From NCBI RefSeq assembly GCF_001544915.2, contig NZ_FCOE02000054.1:1-45894 (forward strand): DNA of 45,894 nt, written 5' to 3'. The first letter of the stretch is position 1. Each line of letters opens with the position of its first letter. Origin of the DNA: Caballeronia pedi (GTDB lineage Bacteria; Pseudomonadota; Gammaproteobacteria; Burkholderiales; Burkholderiaceae). This document shows, piece after piece, positions 38,052-45,894 of this stretch. A program made the position numbers and the translations under genes. The notes below the pieces were generated by a model that saw nothing but the letters and a program-made list of their open reading frames with translations, searched no databases and was not told the origin of the DNA.

Positions 38052-39937
38052 ATCCCGCGTTCCTCAGGTACTACAGCCAGGAGCTTCAGCACGTCCGCGA
38101 GATGGGAGGAGAATTCGCCGCTGCGTTTCCGAAGATCGCCGGGCGGCTCGCGCTCGATGGCGTCGAATGCGCGGACCCGTATGTCGAGCGGCTGCTGGAG
38201 GGCTTCAGCTTTCTCGCCGCGCGCGTGCAGATGAAGCTCGACGCCGAGTTCCCGCGCTTCACGCAGCATCTGCTGGAACAGGCGTATCCGCACTATCTCG
38301 CGCCGACGCCGTCGATGACGGTCGTGCAGTTGCAGGCCGATCACGCGAACCCGCAACTCGCGGCGAGCGCCGATGGCATCGTGGTGCCGCGTCATACGGC
38401 GCTGCGCGGCATGCTCGACAAGTCCGCATCGACGCGCTGCGAATATCGCACCGCGCATGCGCTCACGCTGTGGCCCATCGAGATCGCGCAGGCGAAGTTC
38501 TTCACGCATGCGGGATCGCTGAACGCGGCGGCGCTGCCCGCGGGCGTCAAGGCGGGACTGCGCCTGCGTGTGCGCGCGACCGGCTCGCTCGGCTTCGAGC
38601 GCCTCTCGCTCGACCGTCTCGCGCTGTATCTGCGCGGCCCGGATGGCCTGCCGGCCAGGCTGCACGAGCGGCTGCTCGCGCATTGCGTCGGCGTCGCGGT
38701 GATGCAGCCGGGCACTGGCGCGAGCGCCGCGACCACGCTCGCCGTGCTGCCCGGCACGGCGCTGCGGCCGCTCGGCTTCGCCGAAGACGAGGCGCTTCTG
38801 CCGGTCGGCCGGCAATCGTTCGACGGCTATCGCCTGCTGCAGGAATATTTCGCCTTCGCGCCGCGCTTCATGTTCGTCGAACTGGCCGGCTTGCGCGATG
38901 CGCTGCGTCTTTGCCACGGGCGGGAAGCGGAGATCGTGATCCTGCTCGATCAGGCCGATGCGTCGCTCGAACGCGGCGTCGATGCCTCGAATTTCGCGCT
39001 CGACTGCACGCCCGCCATCAACCTGTTTCGCCGCCGCACCGACCGCGTCGCGCTGTCGGACACGGAGTTCGAATATCACGTCGTGGTCGACCGCACGCGT
39101 CCGATGGACTACGAAATCCATCAGATCGACGAAGTCACCGGCTACGGCGCGGGCGCCGATGCGCAGAAGCAGTATCGGCCGTTCCACTGCGCGAACGATC
39201 TCGACTTGCCGGGCGAGGGCGGCGCGTTCTATCAACTGCGGCGCGAGGCGCGGCGCGCGTCGGTGCGGCAGCAGCAGAACGGCGCGCGCAGCAGCTACCT
39301 CGGCAGCGAAGCCTTCATCGCGCTGGTCGATGCGGCGAGCGCGCCCGAAAGCGGCGAAGCGCGCCAGCTCGGCATCAGCGCGTGGTGCACGAACCGCGAT
39401 CTGCCGCTCTCGATGCCGGTCGGCGCGGGCTCGACCGACTTCACGCTCGACGCCGAAGCGCCCGTCACCGCCGTGCGCTGCGTCGCGGGTCCGAGCCGGC
39501 CGCTGCCTTCGTTCGCGCAAGGGCCGGCGGCGTGGCGGCTGCTCGATCATCTTTCGCTTAACTACGCATCGCTCGTCGATACGAACGAGCAGGAAGGCGC
39601 CCGCGCGCTGCGCGAACTGCTCACGCTCTACTGCCCCGCCGATGACGCCGCCGCGCATCGTCAGGTCGAAGGGCTGCGTTCGGTGTCGTGCGCGCCGGTC
39701 GTGCGCCGTTTGCCTTCGCCGGGTCCGATCGTCTACGGACGCGGCCTCGCGATCACGCTGCACTTCGACGACGCCGCGTTCGAAGGCGCGAGCGCGTTCC
39801 TGCTCGGCGCGGTGCTCGCGCAGTTCTTCGCGCAGTACGTGTCGATCAATTCGTTCACCGAGACCCACGTCGCGACGCTCGCGCGTGGTCCGGTCATGCA
39901 GTGGCCAGCGAGGACCGGACGATGCGCGACGCTCTGA
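38048..39937 (+). CDS. tssF: Type VI secretion baseplate protein TssF
   Basis: This 629-residue TssF (ImpG/VasA) is a baseplate wedge component that pairs with TssG and TssE. The start NPAFLRYYSQELQHVREMGGEFA and LEQAYPHYLAPTPSM are highly typical; the C-terminal GRGLAITLHFDDAAFEG and FAQYVSINSFTET segments also fit. The first four bases overlap the tssE stop. Its last 16 bases overlap the tssG start, which is normal for these coupled genes. Confidence 0.95.
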   Translation: MNPAFLRYYSQELQHVREMGGEFAAAFPKIAGRLALDGVECADPYVERLLEGFSFLAARVQMKLDAEFPRFTQHLLEQAYPHYLAPTPSMTVVQLQADHANPQLAASADGIVVPRHTALRGMLDKSASTRCEYRTAHALTLWPIEIAQAKFFTHAGSLNAAALPAGVKAGLRLRVRATGSLGFERLSLDRLALYLRGPDGLPARLHERLLAHCVGVAVMQPGTGASAATTLAVLPGTALRPLGFAEDEALLPVGRQSFDGYRLLQEYFAFAPRFMFVELAGLRDALRLCHGREAEIVILLDQADASLERGVDASNFALDCTPAINLFRRRTDRVALSDTEFEYHVVVDRTRPMDYEIHQIDEVTGYGAGADAQKQYRPFHCANDLDLPGEGGAFYQLRREARRASVRQQQNGARSSYLGSEAFIALVDAASAPESGEARQLGISAWCTNRDLPLSMPVGAGSTDFTLDAEAPVTAVRCVAGPSRPLPSFAQGPAAWRLLDHLSLNYASLVDTNEQEGARALRELLTLYCPADDAAAHRQVEGLRSVSCAPVVRRLPSPGPIVYGRGLAITLHFDDAAFEGASAFLLGAVLAQFFAQYVSINSFTETHVATLARGPVMQWPARTGRCATL

Positions 39938-40968
39938 CCATCGACGGCATGCTCGCCCGCGACGCCCGCCGCTTCGACTTCTTTCAGGCCCTGCGGCTGA
40001 TCGAGCAGGCGCATGGGGAGCGTCCGCGCCTCGGCCGGTCGTTGTCCGCGCGCGACGACGCGGTGCGGCTCTCGCAAGACCCGGAGCTGATCTTTCATCC
40101 GACGACGCTCGGCGACTACGCGCCGGGCGAGGACGGCAAGCCCGGCCGGCTCGCGGTGAATTTTCTCGGCCTGCTCGGACCGAACGGACCGCTGCCGACT
40201 CACCTGACCGCCTACGTGCGCGAGCGCGCGCGCAACGCGAACGATCCGACGCTCGCGCGCTTTCTCGACGTGTTCCATCACCGCATGCTGTCGCTGTTCT
40301 ATCGCGCGTGGGCGGATGGGCAGCCGGTCGTGAGCGCCGACCGTCCGCGCGACGATCGCTTCGCGGGCTACGTCGGCAGCCTGTTCGGCCTCGGCGCGCC
40401 CGCACTCGCCGATCGCGACGCCGTGCCCGATTCCGCCAAGCGTCACTTCGCGGGCGTGCTCGCCGCGCCGACGCGCCATGCCGACGGGCTGCGGCTGATT
40501 CTCGCGCGCTTTTTCGGCGTGAACGTGTCGATCGAGCCGTGGCGCGGCCACTGGATCGCGCTGCCGGAGAACGCGCGCACACGTCTTTGCGGCGCGCGGC
40601 TCGGCGTATCGACGGTCGTCGGCACGCGGGTCTGGGATTGCCAGCACAAGTTTCGCATCGTGATCGGACCGCTCGGCTACGTCGACTTCATGCGCTTTCT
40701 GCCGGGCGGCGCGAGCCTCACGAAGCTCGCCGACTGGGTCCGCAACTACGTGCGCGATCCGCTCGACTGGGACGTGGCGCTGCATCTGAAGCGCGAGGAA
40801 GTGCCGCCGCTGCGGCTGCAAGGGCATTCGACGAAAGGCGCGCGCCTCGGCTGGAACACCTGGCTCACGAGCGGCGCGCCGGTTCATGACAACCATCGGG
40901 TCGTGATCGCCGGGCAGGCGCAAGCGAACCGGAAGCAAGCCAGAAGCAAGGAGACTTCTCATGACTGA
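39922..40968 (+). CDS. tssG: Type VI secretion baseplate protein TssG
   Basis: This 348-residue TssG (ImpH/VasB) binds TssF in the baseplate. Typical segments are RFDFFQALRLIEQ at the start, FLGLLGPNGPLPTHLTAYV, FLDVFHHRMLSLFYRAWA and the C-terminal GWNTWLTS. The ATG after AGGA (7-base spacing) was chosen; an in-frame GTG seven codons upstream has no ribosome binding site. It overlaps both tssF and tssH, showing a tightly packed operon. Confidence 0.94.
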   Translation: MRDALTIDGMLARDARRFDFFQALRLIEQAHGERPRLGRSLSARDDAVRLSQDPELIFHPTTLGDYAPGEDGKPGRLAVNFLGLLGPNGPLPTHLTAYVRERARNANDPTLARFLDVFHHRMLSLFYRAWADGQPVVSADRPRDDRFAGYVGSLFGLGAPALADRDAVPDSAKRHFAGVLAAPTRHADGLRLILARFFGVNVSIEPWRGHWIALPENARTRLCGARLGVSTVVGTRVWDCQHKFRIVIGPLGYVDFMRFLPGGASLTKLADWVRNYVRDPLDWDVALHLKREEVPPLRLQGHSTKGARLGWNTWLTSGAPVHDNHRVVIAGQAQANRKQARSKETSHD

Positions 40969-43552
40969 AATCAGCCGCATGGCGTTGTTCGGCAAGCTCG
41001 ATCCGCTTGCCTATCGTGCGATCGAAAACGGCGCTGCGTTCTGCAAGCTGCGCGGCAATCCGTATGTCGAACTGGCGCACTGCGTGCATCAGATTCTGCT
41101 CGCGGCGGATTCGGATCTGCGTCGTCTCGTGCGGCATTTCGAGCTGGACGAGGCCGGGCTCGAACGCGATCTGACCGCCGCGCTCGATCGCCTGCCGCGC
41201 GGCGCGACCTCCGTTTCCGATATCTCCGCGCAAGTCGATGAAGCCGTCGAGCGCGGCTGGGTCTTCGGCTCGCTGATGTTCAATGCCCCGAAGGTCCGCA
41301 CCGGGCATCTCGTGATCGGCATGCTGCGCACGCCGAACCTGCGCAACGCGCTCTACGCGCTGTCCCGCCAGTTCGAGAAGATCAGCTTCGATGCGCTGTC
41401 CGAACGCTTCGACGCGCTGCTCGACGGCTCGCCGGAAGCGCAGGCTGCGCCCGCCACGGAACCGGCCGCGCCGCTCGCGCAGAACGACGCGCTCGCCCGC
41501 TACACCGTCGATCTGACCGCCGAAGCGCGCAAGGGCAAGCTCGATCCGATCGTCGGGCGCGATACGGAGATTCGCCAGGTCATCGACATTCTCATGCGGC
41601 GGCGGCAGAACAACCCGATCCTGACGGGCGAGGCGGGTGTCGGCAAGACGGCGGTGGTGGAAGGCTTCGCGCAGCGCGTCGTCGCGGGGGACGTGCCGCC
41701 CGCGTTGCACGACGCCGTCGTGCGCACGCTCGATGTCGGTCTGCTGCAGGCGGGCGCGAGCGTGAAGGGCGAATTCGAGAGCCGGCTGAAGCAGGTGATC
41801 GAAGCGGTGCAGGCGTCGGACCGGCCGGTGATTCTTTTCATCGACGAGGCACACACGCTCGTGGGCGCGGGCGGCGCGGCCGGCACTGGCGACGCCGCCA
41901 ACCTGCTCAAGCCCGCGCTCGCACGCGGCACGCTGCGCACGATCGCGGCGACGACCTGGGTCGAATACAAGAAGCACATCGAGAAGGACCCGGCGCTCAC
42001 GCGGCGCTTTCAGGTGGTCAAGGTGCCGGAGCCGACCGAAGCGGGCGCGATCGCGATGATGCGCGGCCTCGTGCGCAAGATGGAGCGCCATCACGGCGTG
42101 CAGGTGCTCGACGAGGCGCTGGAGGCGGCGGTGAAGCTCTCGCATCGCTTCATTCCCGCGCGCCAGTTGCCCGACAAGGCCGTGAGCCTGCTCGACACCG
42201 CTTGCGCGCGCGTCGCGGTGAGCCAGCAGGCGCTGCCGCCCGCCATCGACGATGCGAGGCGCCGCATCGAGACGTGGACGACGGAAAGCGAGATCGTGGC
42301 GCGCGAAGCGGCGCTTGGCATCGACACGCGGGAACGCGCCGTCGATGTCGCCGCCCGGCTCGACGCCGAACGTGCGCGCCTCGCCGATCTCACCGCGCGC
42401 TGGGAAGCGGAGCGCGCGCTCGTCGGACGCATTCTCGCGGCGCGGCGGGCGATCGAGGCGGGCGGCGAGTCCGTCACGCTCCCGGACCTGAAAGCGCTGA
42501 CCGATGAACTCGCCCGGCGTCAGGGCGAAGCGCCGCTGATCCTGCCGGGCGTCGACGCGCACGCGGTCGCATCGGTGGTGCAGGACTGGACCGGCATCCC
42601 GGTCGGCCGCATGGTGCGCGACGAAGCCGCCAGCGTGCTCGATCTGGCCGCGACGCTGAACCGCCGCATCGTCGGACAGGGTCACGCGATGGACATGATC
42701 GCGCGCCGCGTGCAGACCGCGCGCGCCGGCCTCGACGATCCCTGCAAGCCGGTCGGCGTGTTCATGCTGGCGGGCACCTCGGGCGTCGGCAAGACCGAAA
42801 CCGCGCTCGCGCTCGCCGAGGCGCTGTACGGCGGCGAGGACAACGTCGTCACCGTGAACATGAGCGAGTACCAGGAAGCGCATACCGTTTCGCTGTTGAA
42901 GGGCGCGCCGCCGGGATACGTCGGTTATGGCGAAGGCGGCGTGCTCACCGAGGCGGTGCGGCGCCGTCCCTATAGCGTCGTGCTGCTCGACGAGTTCGAG
43001 AAGGCGCATCCGGACGTGCACAAGCTCTTTTTCCAGGTCTTCGACAAGGGCCGCATGGAAGACGGCGAAGGACGCGAGATCGATTTCAGCAACACGCTGA
43101 TCCTGCTCACGACCAATGTCGGCACCGAACTCATCACGCATCTGTGCGGCGGGCGTGAAGCGCCATCGCCGGAAGACATCGCGCGCTCGCTGCGCGAGCC
43201 GCTGCTCGAAGCATTTCCGCCGGCGCTGCTCGGGCGCGTCGCCGTGATCCCGTATTACCCGCTCGACCAGGCGATGCTCGATGCGGTGATCCGTCTCCAG
43301 CTCGCGCGCATCGGGCGGCGCATCGGCGAGCGGCAGCGCGTCCACTTCGCCTGGGACGACGCGGTGGTTGGGCAGATCGCGCGGCGTTGCACGGAACTCG
43401 CGAGCGGCGGCCGGATGATCGACGCGATTCTCACCAACACCGTGCTGCCGCGCGTGAGCACGGAATTCCTGAGCCGTCTCGTCGATGGCCGCAGCGTAGC
43501 GAAAGTCGAAGTCGGCGTATGCGACGGCGAGTTCACCTATTCGTTCGATTGA
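40961..43552 (+). CDS. tssH: Type VI secretion AAA+ ATPase TssH (ClpV)
   Basis: This 863-residue Clp-family AAA+ unfoldase disassembles contracted TssB/TssC sheaths for reuse. An N-terminal ClpN domain (about 10-150) is followed by two ATPase modules. The first has GEAGVGKT (Walker A) and VILFIDEAHTL (Walker B); the second has GTSGVGKT and VVLLDEFEKAH, with a coiled middle region between them and ALLGRVAVIPYYPL in the C-terminal part. QDWTGIPVGRM precedes the second module as in ClpB/ClpV. It starts eight bases inside the tssG end. Confidence 0.96.
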   Translation: MTEISRMALFGKLDPLAYRAIENGAAFCKLRGNPYVELAHCVHQILLAADSDLRRLVRHFELDEAGLERDLTAALDRLPRGATSVSDISAQVDEAVERGWVFGSLMFNAPKVRTGHLVIGMLRTPNLRNALYALSRQFEKISFDALSERFDALLDGSPEAQAAPATEPAAPLAQNDALARYTVDLTAEARKGKLDPIVGRDTEIRQVIDILMRRRQNNPILTGEAGVGKTAVVEGFAQRVVAGDVPPALHDAVVRTLDVGLLQAGASVKGEFESRLKQVIEAVQASDRPVILFIDEAHTLVGAGGAAGTGDAANLLKPALARGTLRTIAATTWVEYKKHIEKDPALTRRFQVVKVPEPTEAGAIAMMRGLVRKMERHHGVQVLDEALEAAVKLSHRFIPARQLPDKAVSLLDTACARVAVSQQALPPAIDDARRRIETWTTESEIVAREAALGIDTRERAVDVAARLDAERARLADLTARWEAERALVGRILAARRAIEAGGESVTLPDLKALTDELARRQGEAPLILPGVDAHAVASVVQDWTGIPVGRMVRDEAASVLDLAATLNRRIVGQGHAMDMIARRVQTARAGLDDPCKPVGVFMLAGTSGVGKTETALALAEALYGGEDNVVTVNMSEYQEAHTVSLLKGAPPGYVGYGEGGVLTEAVRRRPYSVVLLDEFEKAHPDVHKLFFQVFDKGRMEDGEGREIDFSNTLILLTTNVGTELITHLCGGREAPSPEDIARSLREPLLEAFPPALLGRVAVIPYYPLDQAMLDAVIRLQLARIGRRIGERQRVHFAWDDAVVGQIARRCTELASGGRMIDAILTNTVLPRVSTEFLSRLVDGRSVAKVEVGVCDGEFTYSFD

Positions 43553-43562
43553 GGAGCCGGTC

Positions 43563-43952
43563 ATGCCACAACAAGTCGTCATGGGCGCGACGCTGCAATG
43601 CTCGTTCGGCGTGACGCCGTCCGCGCTCGTCGTGCTGCCCGTCAACCGCGTGCGCTGCGAAGGGTCGATTGCCGCGAACATCATGGATCACGAGCCGCTC
43701 GTGAACATCATGCCGTTCGGCATGTGCACCTCGCAGGCGAATCCGCAAGTCGCCGCGGCCACCGCCGCCGCGCTCGGCGCGCCGACGCCGATGCCCTGCG
43801 TGCCCGCGACCCTCGCGCCCTGGGTGCCAGGCGCGCTCACGGTGCTGCTCGGCAACCAGCCGTCGCTCGACAACGTCTCCAGGTGCCTCTGCAACTGGGG
43901 CGGCGTGGTGACGATCGCCGATCCGGCGACGTGCGAAACGCAGATTCCCTGA
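43563..43952 (+). CDS. DUF4280 PAAR-like protein
   Basis: This 129-residue protein has a PAAR-like domain of the DUF4280 family. PAAR proteins form the metal-binding sharp tip on the VgrG spike. The pattern VVMGATLQCSFG, NIMPFGMC and MPCVPATLAPWVPG with seven cysteines (13, 32, 55, 79, 108, 110, 124) is typical. No effector domain is fused, so it is likely a plain spike tip or adaptor. It is 10 bases after tssH and 15 before vgrG, which supports a direct partnership with that VgrG. Confidence 0.88.
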   Translation: MPQQVVMGATLQCSFGVTPSALVVLPVNRVRCEGSIAANIMDHEPLVNIMPFGMCTSQANPQVAAATAAALGAPTPMPCVPATLAPWVPGALTVLLGNQPSLDNVSRCLCNWGGVVTIADPATCETQIP

Positions 43953-43967
43953 ACGACGAGGCCGCCG

Positions 43968-45894
43968 ATGATGCTCACCGACAACGATCGCACCGCGCAG
44001 GTGACCTGCGCGTTCGGCAAGAACGCGCTCGTGCTGTATCGCATGCGCGGACGCGAGGCGTTGGGACGCCTCGCGCAATGGGATCTCGAACTGCTCGCGG
44101 ACCGGTCGAATCTCGACATCGCGAAGATGCTCGGCAGCGACTTTTCGCTGTCGCTGGCGATTCCGTCGGGCGGCACGCGCGAGTACAACGGCATCGTCAC
44201 GGCGTTCGAGCTGGCGCGGCCCGCGAGCACGCAGCCCAACCGCCCGGCGCTCTATCGCGCGACGGTGCGCCCGCGCCTGTGGCTGCTCACGCGCGCGTCG
44301 CACTGCCGCTTCTTTCACCAGATGACCGTGCCCGCGATCATCGGCCGCGTGCTCGCCGACTATCACATCGACTTCGAGAACAAGTGCTCGGCGACCTATC
44401 CGGGCCTCGAACATTGCGCGCAGTACCGCGAGACGGATTTCGATTTCGTGAGCCGGCTCGCCGAGCGCGAAGGCATTTACTACTACTTCGAGCATCGGGG
44501 CGGCAAACATCGGCTGATTCTCACGGATTCGTCACAGGCGCATGGCGCGACGCCGCATTGCGATGCACTGCCATTTCGCGCGCAGAGCAGCGCGCCGCAC
44601 GAGCACGAGTGGGTCTACGCATGGTCCACGGGCGGCGAAGTGGCGACAGGCATCGTCGAGCTCAACGATTACGACTTCGAGAAGCCGTCGCAATCGGTGC
44701 AGCAAGGTCTCGTCGCGCGGGCGCATCGCGTGAAGCGCTTCGACGAGCCCGTCTACGCGATGCAGGAGCACGCGCCGGGCTACACGCGCCACGAAGACGC
44801 CGAGCGTCTCGCACGCACGCGCGTCGAGGCGCATCAGGCGGCCAATGTCTTCGTGAGCGCGCGCACGACCGCGCGCGCCATCTGGCCTGGCGGAACCGTG
44901 CATTTGAGCGATCATCCGCTCGCGCAGCACAACGGCGAGTACCTCGTCGTTTCGGCCGAATATGAAATCAATTCGGATGACTATATTACAATTTTCGATG
45001 CGCGCGCCCGGCCGCCCGTGTTCGATTGCGCCTTCACGGCGTTGCCGCGCGACGCCGGATTCCGGGCCGCGCGCAGCACGCCGCGCGCGTGCGTGGCGGG
45101 GCCGCAGACGGCGGTGGTCGTCGGGCCGAAAGGCGAAGAGATCCATACCGACAAATACGGCCGCATCAAGGTGCAGTTTCATTGGGAGCAGCTCGGACCG
45201 GAAGCGTCGCGCGAGTCGCTGCAGCGCTGCTGGGTGCGCGTCGCGCAGCCCTGGGCCGGCAAGGGCTACGGGGCGTTCTTCCTGCCGCGCATCGGACAGG
45301 AAGTGCTGGTGCATTTCATCGAAGGCGATCCGGATCAGCCGCTCGTGATCGGCAGCGTCTACAACGCCGCGCTGACGACGCCTTACGAACTGCCTGCGAA
45401 GATGGCCCGCACCACGCTCAAGAGCAATTCGACGAAAGGCGGCAACGGCTTCAACGAAATGCGCTTCGACGATACGAAGAATGCCGAGCAGTTGTTCTTT
45501 CACGCCGAGCGCGATCTGGAAACCTGGGTCAAGCACGACGCGCTCACGCGCATCGGCCGCGAGCGGCATGTAATCGTCGAGCAGGACGACTACGCGCGCT
45601 GCGGCGGAAATCGCAGCGACGCGGTGCGAGGCGACCAGCGCACGGGCATCGGCGGCAAGTTTTCCCTCGATATCGGCGGCGATACACATCACAAGAGCGG
45701 GGCGAATATTTCGGTGGGGGCGGGTGTTAACGTCGATGTGAAGGGCGGAGCGAACGTCACCATCGAGGCCGGCGTGACGCTCACGCTCAAGGCGGGCGGC
45801 AACACCATCGTGCTCGGGCCGTCCGGCATCGCGATCAGCGCGGCCGGGCCGGTGTCGATCGACGGCGTGGTCGTGCAGATCAACTGCGGCGGGG
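43968..45894 (+). CDS. vgrG: Type VI secretion spike protein VgrG (TssI), 3' end outside window
   Basis: The frame stays open to the end of the window, giving at least 642 residues. The N-terminal gp27-like part includes ALGRLAQWDLELL and QYRETDFDFVSRLAEREGIYYYF. The gp5-like OB-fold part has PQTAVVVGPKGEEIHTDKYGRIKVQF, WAGKGYGAFFLPRIGQEV and IEGDPDQPLVIGSVYN. The long beta-helix of repeated V-V/L-G-type strands begins near residue 580 (ISVGAGVNVDVKGGANVTIE). Whether a C-terminal effector domain follows cannot be seen. Two adjacent ATG codons follow a GAGG; I use the first. It closes the visible secretion operon and is expected to be tipped by the DUF4280 protein encoded just upstream. Confidence 0.95.
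   Translation, partial: MMLTDNDRTAQVTCAFGKNALVLYRMRGREALGRLAQWDLELLADRSNLDIAKMLGSDFSLSLAIPSGGTREYNGIVTAFELARPASTQPNRPALYRATVRPRLWLLTRASHCRFFHQMTVPAIIGRVLADYHIDFENKCSATYPGLEHCAQYRETDFDFVSRLAEREGIYYYFEHRGGKHRLILTDSSQAHGATPHCDALPFRAQSSAPHEHEWVYAWSTGGEVATGIVELNDYDFEKPSQSVQQGLVARAHRVKRFDEPVYAMQEHAPGYTRHEDAERLARTRVEAHQAANVFVSARTTARAIWPGGTVHLSDHPLAQHNGEYLVVSAEYEINSDDYITIFDARARPPVFDCAFTALPRDAGFRAARSTPRACVAGPQTAVVVGPKGEEIHTDKYGRIKVQFHWEQLGPEASRESLQRCWVRVAQPWAGKGYGAFFLPRIGQEVLVHFIEGDPDQPLVIGSVYNAALTTPYELPAKMARTTLKSNSTKGGNGFNEMRFDDTKNAEQLFFHAERDLETWVKHDALTRIGRERHVIVEQDDYARCGGNRSDAVRGDQRTGIGGKFSLDIGGDTHHKSGANISVGAGVNVDVKGGANVTIEAGVTLTLKAGGNTIVLGPSGIAISAAGPVSIDGVVVQINCGG

Noticed and set aside
39901..39937. 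Possible frameshift at the tssF-tssG junction
   Set aside because: A 16-base overlap with a good ribosome binding site for tssG is normal for coupled genes; both proteins have usual length.
37736..43684. Very long open frames antisense to the tss genes (over 900 codons at 37736-40582 and 40865-43684)
   Set aside because: They are Arg/Ala/Gly-rich mirror frames of GC-rich coding DNA. They lack family motifs and overlap well-supported tssF, tssG and tssH.
1..45894. CRISPR array, tRNA, rRNA, insertion sequence or phage attachment site
   Set aside because: No regular spaced repeats, no tRNA-like cloverleaf noticed by eye, and no transposase or integrase frame were found; a covariance-model scan was not possible here.

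Overview
The window is a high-GC, gene-dense stretch whose protein families and layout point to a beta-proteobacterium of the Burkholderiaceae (Burkholderia, Paraburkholderia or Caballeronia type). The grounds are a Burkholderia-like Hcp/TssA-C/E-H type VI secretion cluster, five LysR regulators each next to a small catabolic operon, ACS-type MFS acid transporters, and a 400-residue NAD formate dehydrogenase. The genus is inferred. No rRNA, tRNA, CRISPR array, transposase or phage gene was seen.

Layout. (1) 1-5450: the end of etfA, a CitE-like lyase, a LysR gene, and a reverse-strand operon of MaoC/FAS1-like hydratase, acyl-CoA dehydrogenase and CaiB/BaiF CoA-transferase. CoA-transferase, hydratase and CitE lyase together resemble bacterial itaconate degradation (Ict-Ich-Ccl). 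(2) 5573-9294: a LysR gene divergent from a two-subunit thiamine-diphosphate decarboxylase and an aldehyde dehydrogenase, read as 2-oxo acid to aldehyde to acid. (3) 9311-13972: a LysR gene divergent from an Ldh-type 2-hydroxyacid dehydrogenase, an ACS-family MFS transporter and an enolase-superfamily acid-sugar dehydratase; a near-ideal LysR operator lies in the divergent gap. (4) 14007-18092: a reverse-strand run of SCO-like copper protein, ricin-lectin/galactose-oxidase copper radical oxidase, mono-haem cytochrome c and a transglutaminase-like protein. A PQQ-type beta-propeller lipoprotein is transcribed divergently.

(5) 20234-26035: an AraC-type regulator divergent from a beta-keto acid cleavage enzyme (BKACE), MFS transporter, two short-chain dehydrogenases and an M24 metallohydrolase; this looks like an uptake, oxidation and cleavage pathway of unknown substrate. 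(6) 26058-28884: LysR, NAD formate dehydrogenase and an HPP-family membrane protein. (7) 28900-31821: aldo/keto reductase, LysR and a tandem-CMD predicted lipoprotein, with two similar LysR-type boxes flanking the LysR gene. (8) 31861-33224: ECF sigma factor and membrane anti-sigma factor, with a candidate self-promoter. (9) 33393-45894: a small unknown gene, then hcp-tssA-tssB-tssC-tssE-tssF-tssG-tssH, a DUF4280 PAAR-like protein and vgrG, which runs off the window. The membrane and baseplate genes tssJ, tssK, tssL and tssM are not in view.

The least explained system is the SCO / copper radical oxidase / cytochrome c operon. Its oxidase keeps every galactose-oxidase copper and cofactor residue, yet it is encoded with a copper-delivery protein and a c-type cytochrome. 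The BKACE operon, the formate dehydrogenase-HPP pair and the lipoprotein CMD protein also deserve attention.
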